A stretch of DNA of 43,681 bases from an uncultured Clostridia bacterium (GCA_947304495.1 CAMZBG010000005.1:1-43681), one strand, 5' to 3'. Shown: positions 22,941 to 32,292, counted from the stretch's first letter. Notes: generated by a model from the sequence alone, not told the origin. Translations and numbers: made by a program.

Positions 22941-24539
22941 TTAATAATGACTGGTAAGGGTTCTGTGATAAGGTTTAGTCATTTTAGTTTTATCTTGACC
23001 AAGTAACCAAATAAAATCATTTATATCCATACGAGAATATTTTTTATCTAGTTTTTCATATATATATTCGATTACTTTTAGCGTATTAGCTCTTATTTCT
23101 ATTTCTTCACTAGAACCTGCTGGTAATGCTATTTTACTATCTACAAGGTTAGCTAAGTTATCACTAAACTCTAACATACCATAACATCTCATAACTTGAG
23201 GTATTTTATAATCAGCACAGCCTATTAAATGGGAATAATCAGTATCTATTCCCTCTTTGCTCTTTCTAACATGAAGAATATCAGATGTTAATAGCTGAGC
23301 ACGTTTATAAAATAATATTTGATTACCATTATAAGTAGATACATCTTCATAATATGGTAATGAATTGACAATAAAAGATAATAATTCACTATCAACAGTT
23401 AAATCTTTGATTAGTTCATAAAATGAAGTATCTTTTTGTTTAAGAAAGGCATTCATTGCTTCTAAATTTTGATATCTATTTTCAAGTAAGGGAATAGTTA
23501 CATTACCTTTTAAGAATTCTTTGAATTGATCAAAGCTCATTTCAAAATTAGGATCTTTTTTATATCTATTTAAAATTAAATATATTATCGCATAAGAGCC
23601 ATCCATCTGTCCTTTTTCTGTTTGAATTTCCCATTTTGGTTCTCCCCAAAAGCAGTAATCACCAATAGCATGATAGATAAATAAGAAATCAATAATACTT
23701 TTGATATCCATATCGAGCATGCCATGGGGATTATCATCTAACCAATAAGTAACTTTAGATTTTTTTATTTTACTTATCATTTCATCAATTTTTTGGTAAT
23801 TAATACTTACATTTTTAGAGTTATCACATACATATTTATAACTATGGCTCAATCGATCAATAATACTCATATTTGCCAATTCGTTTTCAAAGTATTTTTG
23901 TAGATCTGGATTGCTTAAAATTAATTCCATTTCAGCTTTAATGAATTCATCTTTATTAGTGAATAAAGTATTCATTCTTTTTAAATATGCTTCATATTTA
24001 TCATCAGGAAAGTACATTTTAGCATAACCACCTTGACCATATTTACTAGATAGTTTTTTATATGAGTATTCAATAACATCAGCAATAGTAGGATTTTCAT
24101 CTTTATGTCTTTCAGCTTGATAAGCAATCGATCTTTTTAGCATATTATCAACATCGATAGCACGATCGGCAGAAGATACTAGTTTTCCATAATCACTTCT
24201 AGCTTCATATTCTAAACTAGCGCGATGATCGGTAATAGCTTCAGCAATTATTCTTCTTTCTTCATCACTAAAGAATTCTTTCATTGTTTCATTTTCCATA
24301 AACATTTTACTAGAAACTTCTTCATGATTGTCGGGATCATCTTTATATCCAATATCATGATAAGCAGCAATTACATAAACCATATCAGGATTTAAAGCTA
24401 GATTAAATTTATCCATAAGTTCAAAACTACGATTAATAACATCTTCAATATGACTCCAGCCATGACCACCATAATTATTATCTTTATACTTAACCATTAT
24501 CGTATTTTCAATATATTGTTTTAATTGTTGATTTACCAT
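22941..24539 (-). CDS. HD-domain phosphohydrolase fused to queuosine salvage nucleosidase (Qng1/DUF2419)
   Basis: A 532-residue two-domain protein. Residues 1 to about 200 are an HD domain: HGWSHIEDV, then AAYHDIGY (the HD pair) and SSADRAIDVDN. Residues from about 270 match the Qng1/DUF2419 family: IGDYCFWGEPKWE, a helical middle (PLLENRYQNLEAMNAF), then QILFYKRAQLLTSDIL, GCADYKIPQVMRCYGMLEFSD and LPAGSSEEIEIRA. Qng1 releases queuine from queuosine 5'-phosphate so it can be put back into tRNA. An HD phosphohydrolase could act on the same nucleotides, but that link is inferred. GGAGG precedes ATG. No queuosine synthesis genes or preQ1 element are seen nearby. Confidence 0.82.
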   Translation of the reverse strand: MVNQQLKQYIENTIMVKYKDNNYGGHGWSHIEDVINRSFELMDKFNLALNPDMVYVIAAYHDIGYKDDPDNHEEVSSKMFMENETMKEFFSDEERRIIAEAITDHRASLEYEARSDYGKLVSSADRAIDVDNMLKRSIAYQAERHKDENPTIADVIEYSYKKLSSKYGQGGYAKMYFPDDKYEAYLKRMNTLFTNKDEFIKAEMELILSNPDLQKYFENELANMSIIDRLSHSYKYVCDNSKNVSINYQKIDEMISKIKKSKVTYWLDDNPHGMLDMDIKSIIDFLFIYHAIGDYCFWGEPKWEIQTEKGQMDGSYAIIYLILNRYKKDPNFEMSFDQFKEFLKGNVTIPLLENRYQNLEAMNAFLKQKDTSFYELIKDLTVDSELLSFIVNSLPYYEDVSTYNGNQILFYKRAQLLTSDILHVRKSKEGIDTDYSHLIGCADYKIPQVMRCYGMLEFSDNLANLVDSKIALPAGSSEEIEIRANTLKVIEYIYEKLDKKYSRMDINDFIWLLGQDKTKMTKPYHRTLTSHY

Positions 24540-24605
24540 ATTTATACCTCCGTCGATTAATTACAATATATCATTTTTTTGATTATAAGTCTATATATCA
24601 AAATA

Positions 24606-24631
24606 AAAAACAGTCTCTATAGACTGTTTTT
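24606..24631. terminator. Terminator downstream of pyrG
   Basis: CAGTCT (24611-24616), loop CTAT, AGACTG (24621-24626), flanked by A5 and T5. It begins directly after the pyrG stop (24633-24635) on the minus strand. Confidence 0.8.
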
Positions 24632-24632
24632 A

Positions 24633-26240
24633 TTACCTTTTATTAGCAATGCTAGCTTTAATAAATGATAGGAATAATGGATGAGCTTCTGTTGGTCTAG
24701 ATTTAAATTCTGGATGGAACTGACTAGCAATAAAATGTTTATGGGTTGGTAATTCAATTATTTCTACTAGATTAGCAGCTTCATTTATACCAGAAAAGAC
24801 CATACCATTATCTTCTAATAATTCTTTATATTTATTATTAAATTCATATCGGTGACGATGTCTTTCTAAGATCTTGGTTTGTTTATAATCTTTGTATGCT
24901 AAAGTATCTTTTTTTATGGTACATTCATAATTGCCAAGTCTTAGGGTTCCGCCTTTGTTAATTACGGATTTTTGATCAGCCATTAAATCGATAATAGGAT
25001 TTTTGGTTGTCGGTTCAAATTCGGTTGAATTAGCATCTTTAATACCACAGACATTTCTGGCAAATTCAATGACAGCTAGTTGCATACCTAAACAAATTCC
25101 TAGGAAAGGAACATTGTTTTCTCTGGCATAAGTTATGGCTTTTATTTTACCTTCTATTCCTCTACTGCCAAAGCCTCCAGGTACTAAGATACCATTAGTA
25201 TCTTTAAATACTTCGGCTAAATCAATATTATCTTTTTCTAATGTTTCAGAATCTATCCAGTCGATGATAACATGTTTATTATAGACATATCCGGCATGAA
25301 TTAGGGCTTCATGAACTGATAAATAGGCATCATGAAGTTCAATATATTTACCTACTAAAGCGATCTTTACTTCTCCTTTTAAGTTTTTAACAGTATCAAT
25401 TAAATTATACCAATATTTTAATTTGGCTTCTTTAATTGGAAGGTTAAATTGTTTTAAAATTATTTCATCAATATGTTGATCATAATAATTGATAGGAATT
25501 TGATAAATATTATCAACATCTACTGAATCGATAATATTTTCTAAGGGTACAGAGCAGAATAAAGATAATTTATTTCTAAGTTTTTCATCGGTTTTGTATG
25601 GTACTCTACATACTAAAGCATTTGGAGTAATGCCCATATTTCTTAAATCTTTTACACTATTTTGAGTTGGTTTAGTCTTTAATTCACCTGAACCAAATAA
25701 TAATGGTATTAAAGTACAATGAACAAAGAACGTATTTTCTTTTCCAAGCTCATATTGAATTTGTCTTAAAGCTTCAATAAATGGTTGGCTTTCTATATCA
25801 CCGACAGTACCACCTATTTCGGTAATAACAATATCGGCCTTACTAGAAATACCGGCCTCAAATACTTTATTTTTTATTTCATTAGTAATATGAGGAACCA
25901 TTTGAACGGTCGAGCCTAAATATTCCCCTCTTCTTTCTTTTTCAATTACGCTACTATAAATTTTACCGCTAGTAACATTGGAGCTATAATTTAATTCTTC
26001 ATCGATAAATCTTTCATAATGGCCTAGATCTAAATCGGTTTCACAGCCATCATAAGTAACATATACTTCTCCATGTTGAATAGGATTCATGGTTCCGGGA
26101 TCCACATTAAAATAAGGATCAAATTTTTGCATAAATACTTTATATCCTCTAGCTTTTAATAATAATGCTAATGATGAAGCTGTAATTCCTTTACCAAGTC
26201 CCGATACAACTCCACCGGTTACAAATACATATTTTGTCAT
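24633..26240 (-). CDS. pyrG: CTP synthase
   Basis: Makes CTP from UTP with glutamine as the ammonia source. 535 residues, normal length. The N-terminal synthetase begins [22 protein letters not shown], with the [23 protein letters not shown] segment. The C-terminal glutaminase has [21 protein letters not shown] with the nucleophile Cys, and the His-Glu pair in [17 protein letters not shown] lies 8 nt before ATG. The gene stands alone, followed by a strong terminator. Confidence 0.98.
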   Translation of the reverse strand: MTKYVFVTGGVVSGLGKGITASSLALLLKARGYKVFMQKFDPYFNVDPGTMNPIQHGEVYVTYDGCETDLDLGHYERFIDEELNYSSNVTSGKIYSSVIEKERRGEYLGSTVQMVPHITNEIKNKVFEAGISSKADIVITEIGGTVGDIESQPFIEALRQIQYELGKENTFFVHCTLIPLLFGSGELKTKPTQNSVKDLRNMGITPNALVCRVPYKTDEKLRNKLSLFCSVPLENIIDSVDVDNIYQIPINYYDQHIDEIILKQFNLPIKEAKLKYWYNLIDTVKNLKGEVKIALVGKYIELHDAYLSVHEALIHAGYVYNKHVIIDWIDSETLEKDNIDLAEVFKDTNGILVPGGFGSRGIEGKIKAITYARENNVPFLGICLGMQLAVIEFARNVCGIKDANSTEFEPTTKNPIIDLMADQKSVINKGGTLRLGNYECTIKKDTLAYKDYKQTKILERHRHRYEFNNKYKELLEDNGMVFSGINEAANLVEIIELPTHKHFIASQFHPEFKSRPTEAHPLFLSFIKASIANKR

Positions 26241-26346
26241 AAACTAACCTCCATGTTAACATTATACATACAACTAATAAAGAAAAATAGACTATTCTTT
26301 TTATATATGATATAATATAATTGATTTTGCACCACAATGAATAAAA

Positions 26347-26380
26347 AAATGCTTACATTTTTATGTAAACATTTTTTATT
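26347..26380 (-). terminator. Terminator of the HAD 5'-nucleotidase-like gene
   Basis: An AATG-TTTACAT / ATGTAA-GCATT stem (with one G-U) closed by an A-rich loop and followed by a run of T on the minus strand, just past the stop at 26379. Confidence 0.65.
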
Positions 26381-26942
26381 ATTCATGTAAAATAAGATAT
26401 TTATATATTTCTCCCCAGTTATTAACATTAATAACACGTTCTTTTTCAACTTTATTTGCTGCATTATTTTTAAAATATAAGGCACAAATATTGTTATCAG
26501 CAGCATTCTTACAAATGATGTCATCATCATCAATCATATAATCAACGTGTTCTTCAATTAATCTTTCTATTTTATGGTGTTCATTATTAAATATTTTAAT
26601 ATCACTAAAACCGATATTTTTTAATTTTTCTCTGGCTATTTCAGTTTCAAAATCGTTTCTAGAAGTTACGACAATAAATTCAAATTTTTCTTTTAGCTTA
26701 TTTAAAACAATTTCAGCTCCTGTCATTATATTGGCAGTTGTTAATACTTTTTCAGCATTTTCATCATAAAATTTTTTAAATTCAGCTTCGGGCCAATCAT
26801 ATCTTTTTTGAAATATTCTTTGAGTATTATCGATAATCGTATCTTTCTTATTCTTTTCTACATCATATATTTCTGTATATACTCTATACAAGTTTTCTGA
26901 GTCAAATACAACTCCATCTAAATCTAGTGCTATTTTTTTCAT
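26379..26942 (-). CDS. HAD-superfamily hydrolase, 5'-nucleotidase-like
   Basis: A 187-residue HAD hydrolase. Motif I DLDGVVFDS (7-15), motif II VVTSRND (about 96-102), and motif III/IV acidic residues in YMIDDDDII (about 134-142). The domain order and the DxDGVV start resemble the 5'(3')-deoxyribonucleotidase/NT5C-like group, a reasonable neighbour for pyrG, but the substrate is inferred. GGAGG precedes ATG. It is 12 bp from the Ig-like gene upstream. Confidence 0.85.
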   Translation of the reverse strand: MKKIALDLDGVVFDSENLYRVYTEIYDVEKNKKDTIIDNTQRIFQKRYDWPEAEFKKFYDENAEKVLTTANIMTGAEIVLNKLKEKFEFIVVTSRNDFETEIAREKLKNIGFSDIKIFNNEHHKIERLIEEHVDYMIDDDDIICKNAADNNICALYFKNNAANKVEKERVINVNNWGEIYKYLILHE

Positions 26943-26954
26943 TTTATCCTCCGT

Positions 26955-27884
26955 TTATTTAATTTCAAATTCTAGATATTTATTAAAAGATATATAATCA
27001 CCATTTTCTTGATAACTAAATTCTTTGACAATTCGATATTTTCCTTTTAATTTACCATAGCCATATTCCCAATTTATATTTAACTCTTTTGATTCACCTT
27101 TTTTTAAACTAAATGCAGGCATTGTAAAATATAAATCGTTAATAGTAGGGACACTTTTCCAATAAACATAATCATAATTTTCAATTGAATATGGATTACC
27201 ATATTCTAAATCTTTATCACTAAGATTTTCTATTATCATAGTTAAGCCTACACTAGTTAAAGTGTTTTCTTTTAAGGTAATTTTTAAGTTAATTTCTTCA
27301 CCATTAATTTTATTTATTTTTATCATAAAATAATATGATATGTTTTTTCCTTCATAGATAGCATTTATTTTAAAGATAAATGGTCCACTAATACTTGGAG
27401 TAATAATATACTCATCTGTAAATTCGACTTTAGTATCTATAAATTTCTTGGAACTATAATCAAATAATTCGATGGATTTAATAGTTCCATCTAAGTTTTC
27501 AAGATACAATTTATTATTATAATATGAGGTTATGATATCATATTTAAATTCTTGAAAGTCTACTTTATCGATGCATGAACCGTTTTTATAACAAAATGAG
27601 CCAGTTACCGCTGTTATTTTTTTATCATCAGCTTTAATTTTAATTTGATGTTCGGCAGTAACATAAGTATTGATAACGCCTCCTACTTGAAAGCCTAAAA
27701 TACTAAGTTCCCATCCATCTTCATAGCCGGTGGCTGATTTTTCACTTAACCTGTGGACTTTGGTATATTTATATAATATGGCTTTATATTCTATAGAACC
27801 ACCATCTTTTAATCTAATAGGCACTGGTATTAACATCATTATTAAAATTATAATGACCACAATTATTATTTTTTTCTTTTTCAT
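26955..27884 (-). CDS. Membrane-anchored protein with bacterial Ig-like domain
   Basis: A 309-residue protein: a Lys-rich start and one helix (IIIVVIIILIMMLIPVPIRL), so an uncleaved anchor, then an extracytoplasmic region. The last about 110 residues form an Ig-like domain of the Big_14 type: TLTSVGLTMIIENLSDKDLEYG, an aromatic W-x-x-VP segment, FTMPAFSLKKGESKELNINWEYGYGKLKGKYRIVKEF. The pair of Cys in SFCYKNGSCID could form a disulfide. Function is unknown. It follows the CDF transporter gene by 12 bp and uses a GGAGG site. Confidence 0.75.
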   Translation of the reverse strand: MKKKKIIIVVIIILIMMLIPVPIRLKDGGSIEYKAILYKYTKVHRLSEKSATGYEDGWELSILGFQVGGVINTYVTAEHQIKIKADDKKITAVTGSFCYKNGSCIDKVDFQEFKYDIITSYYNNKLYLENLDGTIKSIELFDYSSKKFIDTKVEFTDEYIITPSISGPFIFKINAIYEGKNISYYFMIKINKINGEEINLKITLKENTLTSVGLTMIIENLSDKDLEYGNPYSIENYDYVYWKSVPTINDLYFTMPAFSLKKGESKELNINWEYGYGKLKGKYRIVKEFSYQENGDYISFNKYLEFEIK

Positions 27885-27896
27885 ATATCCTCCATA

Positions 27897-28781
27897 TTAA
27901 TGGTGATGATGATGATGATTTTCTTTAAATTCAACATGACATTCTTTATCATCACACATTTCATCTTCGGTTTCTAAAATGGCATGACAAATGTTATGTT
28001 CAGCTAATTCTTCTCTAATTATTTGTTTTAATTTTTTGATATTTTTTGATTTAGTAACGATATGCATTGTAGCGTAATTATTAAAGCCATCGATGCTCCA
28101 TACATGAATATGATGGATATCTTCTACTTCATTTATTTTTAATAAATGGTGTTTTAATTCATCGATATCAATTCCTTTAGGAGTTTTTTCTAGGAATAAA
28201 TCTAATACTTGAGTTAAATTATTTAAAGAGTGAATAAGGATAAATAAGGATACACCAATACTCATAATTGAATCGATGATACTTATATCAGTAAAATTCA
28301 TGATGATTGCTCCAAGTAAGACTACTACCCAGCCAAAGACATCTTCAAGCATGTGGAGATTAACTGATTTTTGATTGATTGAATCTCCTTCTCTGGTAAC
28401 GTATGCCGCAATAAAATTTAAGACTATTCCTACTAAAGCAAAAATAATCATACCACTATAATTAACTGGTACTGGATTAAACAATCTCTTTATAGCACCA
28501 ATAATCACTAAAATTGATCCTACTATTAAGATAGTGGTAGTTATGATGCCTCCTAATACGGAATATCTAATATATCCATAGGTATATTTATTATCAGCTT
28601 GCTTTTTACTTTTTCTTTCCATACAATAAGATATGCCAATAGATAAGGCATCACCTAAATCGTGAACTGAATCAGATAATATTGCGACAGAATTAGTTAG
28701 AATTCCTCCAAAAAATTCAAATATTGAAAAAGATATATTTAAAATAAAAGCTATTAAAATATTATGTTCTGTTTTCTTCAT
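27897..28781 (-). CDS. Cation diffusion facilitator (zinc efflux) with natural C-terminal His6
   Basis: A 294-residue CDF transporter with six membrane helices that exchanges Zn2+ or a similar divalent ion for protons. Metal-site residues appear in ILSDSVHDLGD (about 34-44) and HMLEDVFGW (about 142-150), the latter the HxxxD pair. The cytoplasmic domain has DIHHIHVWSIDGFNNYATMHIV, typical of the family. The C-terminus is a metal-binding tail: EDEMCDDKECHVEFKENHHHHHH, encoded by six CAT/CAC codons at 27900-27917. It is co-directional with the Ig-like gene. Confidence 0.92.
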   Translation of the reverse strand: MKKTEHNILIAFILNISFSIFEFFGGILTNSVAILSDSVHDLGDALSIGISYCMERKSKKQADNKYTYGYIRYSVLGGIITTTILIVGSILVIIGAIKRLFNPVPVNYSGMIIFALVGIVLNFIAAYVTREGDSINQKSVNLHMLEDVFGWVVVLLGAIIMNFTDISIIDSIMSIGVSLFILIHSLNNLTQVLDLFLEKTPKGIDIDELKHHLLKINEVEDIHHIHVWSIDGFNNYATMHIVTKSKNIKKLKQIIREELAEHNICHAILETEDEMCDDKECHVEFKENHHHHHH

Positions 28782-28831
28782 ATCATCACTTCCATAATAA
28801 TTATAATGTATTTAGACATATTATAACTTTC

Positions 28832-29296
28832 CTATGCAATCCAAGCTTGGTAATCTGTCTCTGATTCATTACCAGTAAATCTTTTACCACTTACAAAATT
28901 TAAATTTGGAAAATTATTTTGTAGACTCTTGTAAGTAGAATCAATTGGTGATGATCCACTTGTTACAAATACATATACTGTTTTACCCAACATGTTATTT
29001 TCCTCTAGAAACTTATCTATTATTGTTGGTTCTTTGTACCACCATATTGGAAATGCTATAATAACTTTATCATAATCAGCTAGATTAGATACTTTATTCT
29101 TTATTTCTGGTTTGATATTTTCTTTCATTTCAATAGATGATCTACTTTGTTTATCCATCCAATTTAAATCGGCTTCAGTATATTTTTCTTTTGGTTCTAT
29201 TTCAAATAAATCGGCATTTATAGCAGTGGCAACTTTTTCAGCAACTTTTTTGGTAGTGCCACTAGCTGAAAAATAACTAACTAATATTTTACTCAT
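28832..29296 (-). CDS. Flavodoxin-family protein
   Basis: A 154-residue FMN protein. The phosphate-binding loop is SYFSASGTTKKVAEKVA (about 8-24); KVIIAFPIWWYKEP and VFVTSGSS supply the isoalloxazine-binding loops. It is a low-potential electron carrier or a flavodoxin-like reductase. It is 8 bp downstream of the glutathione peroxidase gene with a AGGAGG site, so the two form an operon and may act together in redox stress. Confidence 0.9.
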   Translation of the reverse strand: MSKILVSYFSASGTTKKVAEKVATAINADLFEIEPKEKYTEADLNWMDKQSRSSIEMKENIKPEIKNKVSNLADYDKVIIAFPIWWYKEPTIIDKFLEENNMLGKTVYVFVTSGSSPIDSTYKSLQNNFPNLNFVSGKRFTGNESETDYQAWIA

Positions 29297-29304
29297 TATT
29301 CCTC

Positions 29305-29847
29305 CTAATTAATTAATTCTTTAATTTTTGTTTCCATATCTTCAGGTTTATATGTTGGAGAATATCTACCAACAACATTACCTTCTCTATCAACTAAGAA
29401 CTTAGTAAAATTCCATTTGATATCATTTTTCTTTTTATAAGTATTGCTTATTTTTTCTACTGCTTTCATAGCCATTTTGTTTTTAACACCATCGATAGTA
29501 TCTTCAGCAATACTATTTTTTAGCAATGTATATAATGGAGATTCATTTTCACCATTTACCTCTATTTTGGTAAATTGATCAAATGATGTATTATATTTTA
29601 GGGCACAAAATTCATGGATTTCATCATCAGTTCCTGGAGCTTGATTTCCAAATTGATTACATGGAAAATCTAATATTTCAAGGCCTTTATCGTGATACTC
29701 CTTATATAGTTTTTCTAATCCTTCATATTGAGGAGTAAAACCACATCCAGTAGCTGTATTAACAATTATTAATACTTTACCTTTAAAATTACTTAATGAT
29801 ATTTCTTCGTTGTTTCTATTTTTGACTTTTAAATCATATATAGACAT
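29305..29847 (-). CDS. Glutathione peroxidase-family thiol peroxidase
   Basis: A 180-residue peroxidase of the BsaA/GPx family. The catalytic Cys lies in NTATGCGFTPQY (about 28-39), followed by ILDFPCNQFGNQAPGTDDEI with the Gln region, and KWNFTKFLVDREGNVVGRYSPTYKPE supplies the Trp-Asn of the active site. A second Cys in the FPCNQF region may resolve the sulfenate through thioredoxin, as in most bacterial enzymes. ATG 29847 is preferred; the upstream ATG 29865 lacks a ribosome site. Confidence 0.93.
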   Translation of the reverse strand: MSIYDLKVKNRNNEEISLSNFKGKVLIIVNTATGCGFTPQYEGLEKLYKEYHDKGLEILDFPCNQFGNQAPGTDDEIHEFCALKYNTSFDQFTKIEVNGENESPLYTLLKNSIAEDTIDGVKNKMAMKAVEKISNTYKKKNDIKWNFTKFLVDREGNVVGRYSPTYKPEDMETKIKELIN

Positions 29848-29890
29848 ATATTCACCAACTTTCATATGTATTATATCATGATATTATTAA

Positions 29891-30469
29891 TTATTGTTTT
29901 ATAAATATATCTTCGGGCTTTTTACAAATTAGTAGACCTTCATAATTATAAATATCTAATGGCATACCATTTTGTCTACAGATTTCTGCAATCATATTAA
30001 CGATATCAATATTCTGTCCTTGTAATTCAGCTTCAGTGATTGGTAGTATTAGTCCTACTATATACTGGGGATCTATTTTATCTTGAACTTGGACTTCTCC
30101 AAGTGCTAATCCACGTGTTTCTTCTCTTGGAACTGTTGGTATATCTCGCGATATAGCAAATGCAACATAGCGATAATCAAAACAGGTTATTATTTGATGA
30201 TCTTTACATTCGATTGCTTTTTTTATGAACCTATTTTGAGGATCTGACAAAGATACTTTATCTTTATGAATATCTTCCTCATAATAAATACCAGCTCTAT
30301 TTTCTGAAGCATCTAACTCAAAAGATGGATTATCATAATCAAAAGTATTGCCATGTCTTTCTAAATATCCCCTAGAACAGATCATTTTACTCTTTAAAAT
30401 ATCAGTTAGTCGTTTGTATGTTTTTTCATTACTTATGTCACCAATTTGATGAATATAATAATTTATCAT
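29891..30469 (-). CDS. Hypothetical protein
   Basis: A 192-residue soluble protein of unknown function. ATG 30469 follows GGGAGG; an in-frame TTG at 30481 is possible but overlaps that site. It begins MINYYIHQIGDISNEKTYKRLTDILKSKMICSRGYL, a start that looks like a helix after a short strand, has CFDYRYVAFAISRDIP in the middle and ends DIYNYEGLLICKKPEDIFIKQ. No motif recognised. It stands alone between the redox pair and the ABC exporter. Confidence 0.7.
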   Translation of the reverse strand: MINYYIHQIGDISNEKTYKRLTDILKSKMICSRGYLERHGNTFDYDNPSFELDASENRAGIYYEEDIHKDKVSLSDPQNRFIKKAIECKDHQIITCFDYRYVAFAISRDIPTVPREETRGLALGEVQVQDKIDPQYIVGLILPITEAELQGQNIDIVNMIAEICRQNGMPLDIYNYEGLLICKKPEDIFIKQ

Positions 30470-30523
30470 AAATCCTCCCAAAGTTATTATTTTTTTCTAA
30501 GTATATTATAACATGTTTAATAA

Positions 30524-31255
30524 TTATTTATTATCACTAATCATTCTTTTTTTAAAGATAATTATTGATAAGATTATTATCGAAATAAAATATATTAGAA
30601 ATACGATTATATTATTAATAGTTAAATTATTATAATTATTGTGTAATGTTCCTTGTATTATATTTAGACATGCTTCAAATGGTAAGATTTTACAAATAGT
30701 AGCAAATGTTTTACCTACTAATTCTTTAGGAAAATACATACCACTAGTAAAACATACTAACTGGACAATAATACTTCCTAGACCGCCAGTTCCTTTTTCA
30801 CTAACTAAACTACCAATTAGGATTCCTAATGAGATAAAGAATATAGAAATTATCATAGATACTAATATAGTGAGAATTATACTTATAGTAAATTTTAGAC
30901 CCATAATAATAGCAGTTAAGAAGAATAAGATATTTTGAATTAAGACTATTGGTAATAATGATAAGATATATCCTAAAATATAATCACTTGATTTCATTGG
31001 TGAAGTACCAAGTCTAATTAAAAATGATGAAGTTCTATCTTTGGCTATTAAGGTAGCTGTAAATAAAGTAATAAAGGAAAAGCCAAATAAGATAATAGCG
31101 GGAGTAAAGTTTTCTAATTTATAATTATCTTCAGGTATATTGAATTGTTGAAATATAAATAATAAGAATAATGGTAAAATAATTTCAAATATTAAGCTTA
31201 AGGGATCTCTTATTAATTCTTTAAAATTTCTTTTAGCAAAATTAAGCATTCTCAT
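30524..31255 (-). CDS. ABC-2 type transporter permease
   Basis: A 243-residue permease with six hydrophobic segments. It starts MRMLNFAKRNFKELIRDPLSLIFEIILPLFLLFIF, with an amphipathic start and helix 1, and has LGYILSLLPIVLIQ and GTGGLGSIIVQLVCFTSGMYFP (about 154-175), the conserved segment of ABC-2 permeases. It overlaps the ATPase stop by TAATG, with GGAGGTG inside the ATPase end, so translation is coupled. Together they export a drug, peptide or lipid; substrate unknown. Confidence 0.9.
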   Translation of the reverse strand: MRMLNFAKRNFKELIRDPLSLIFEIILPLFLLFIFQQFNIPEDNYKLENFTPAIILFGFSFITLFTATLIAKDRTSSFLIRLGTSPMKSSDYILGYILSLLPIVLIQNILFFLTAIIMGLKFTISIILTILVSMIISIFFISLGILIGSLVSEKGTGGLGSIIVQLVCFTSGMYFPKELVGKTFATICKILPFEACLNIIQGTLHNNYNNLTINNIIVFLIYFISIIILSIIIFKKRMISDNK

Positions 31256-31977
31256 TATAGTTCACCTCCAGTAGCAATGGCTATGAAGGCATCTTCAAAG
31301 TTATTGGCTTTGGTTTTTTTAATCAATGCTGATGATGATCCAATATCAACAAGATTACCATTAACCATTATACCGATTCTATCTGATAATTTTTCAGCCT
31401 CTTCCATATAATGAGTGGTTAAAATAATGGTTATTTTACCTTTTAATGATTCAATAATTTTCCATAATTCTTTTCTAGCAATAACATCTAATCCTAATGT
31501 TGGTTCATCTAGGAATAATATTTTAGGATCATTTATAAGGCTTATGGCAATGGATACTTTTCTTTGCCATCCACCTGATAATGTTTTAGCTTTTTTGTTC
31601 AAGACTGCTTCAAGCTTAAATTCTTTGATAAGTTCAGCTATCTTTTTTTCTTTATCTTTTATTTGATAAACTCCAGCCATAAAGGCTAAATTTTCTTTAA
31701 CTGTTAAATTTGGAGCGATAGCCGTTTCTTGTGGTGATACATTTAAGATTTCTTTTATTTTAAATACTTCTTTTTTCATATTCATGTTGTTGATAATGAT
31801 ATCTCCCAAAGTTGGAAGTATTAGACCTGATAGCATCTTAATAGTTGTTGTTTTTCCAGCTCCGTTTACGCCTAGAAGTGCAAATAATTCTCCTTGTTTA
31901 ATATTTAGATCTATTTTATTAACAGCAATTTTATCTTTAAATTTTTTGGTTAAATTTTTAGTTTCTATAGCATACAT
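31255..31977 (-). CDS. ABC transporter ATP-binding protein
   Basis: A 240-residue ABC ATPase of the DrrA/CcmA type. Walker A GVNGAGKTTTIKML, Q-loop NVSPQETAIAP, signature LSGGWQRKVSIA, Walker B ILFLDEPTLGLD and switch His TTHYMEEAEKLSD. The start is one base after the stop of the AbrB-like gene, without a ribosome site of its own, so it is read by coupling. It works with the permease at 30524. Confidence 0.94.
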   Translation of the reverse strand: MYAIETKNLTKKFKDKIAVNKIDLNIKQGELFALLGVNGAGKTTTIKMLSGLILPTLGDIIINNMNMKKEVFKIKEILNVSPQETAIAPNLTVKENLAFMAGVYQIKDKEKKIAELIKEFKLEAVLNKKAKTLSGGWQRKVSIAISLINDPKILFLDEPTLGLDVIARKELWKIIESLKGKITIILTTHYMEEAEKLSDRIGIMVNGNLVDIGSSSALIKKTKANNFEDAFIAIATGGEL

Positions 31978-31978
31978 A

Positions 31979-32176
31979 TTATTTATTATTTGGCAGTATT
32001 TTATTCATTGTATCTTCTAATATTTCAGATTTAACAACTGCCATTCCTTTCTTTTTATCACATAAAACTACAACTGTATCTCCTGGTTTGATATCAAACA
32101 TTTGTCTTGCTTCTTTAGGTATTACTATTTGTCCTTTTTCGCCAACTTTAGCAATACCTACAAATTTATCTTTCAT
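31979..32176 (-). CDS. AbrB/SpoVT-type DNA-binding regulator
   Basis: A 65-residue protein with one AbrB-type swapped-hairpin domain: GIAKVGEKGQIVIPKEARQMFDIKPGDTVVV (about 7-37), the G-x-G-Q-I-x-I-P-x-x-x-R core. It is likely a dimer that binds DNA. It has a strong AGGAGG site and lies first in the ABC exporter operon; the palindrome at 32191-32210 in its leader is a likely operator for self-control. Confidence 0.9.
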   Translation of the reverse strand: MKDKFVGIAKVGEKGQIVIPKEARQMFDIKPGDTVVVLCDKKKGMAVVKSEILEDTMNKILPNNK

Positions 32177-32190
32177 ATATACCTCCTTCT

Positions 32191-32249
32191 AAGTATAACT
32201 AGTTATACTTTTCATACTTAATTATACACTCTTTGTCTATAAATGTAAA
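32191..32249 (-). promoter_or_regulatory. Promoter and palindromic operator of the AbrB-ABC operon
   Basis: On the minus strand TTTACA (32244-32249), 17-bp spacer, TATAAT (32221-32226). Just after the expected start is a perfect 20-bp palindrome AAGTATAACT-AGTTATACTT (32191-32210), ending next to the AGGAGG site. Binding there would block both transcription and translation initiation. The AbrB-like protein is the likely ligand (inference). Confidence 0.65.
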
Positions 32250-32253
32250 TAAT

Positions 32254-32279
32254 GTAAAAAGCAGTCATAATGACTGCTT
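32254..32279 (-). terminator. Terminator of the membrane XRE gene
   Basis: AAGCAGTCA (32259-32267), 3-nt loop, TGACTGCTT (32271-32279), T5 on the minus strand, only a few bases before the -35 of the AbrB operon. Confidence 0.75.
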
Positions 32280-32292
32280 AATGATTAACATT

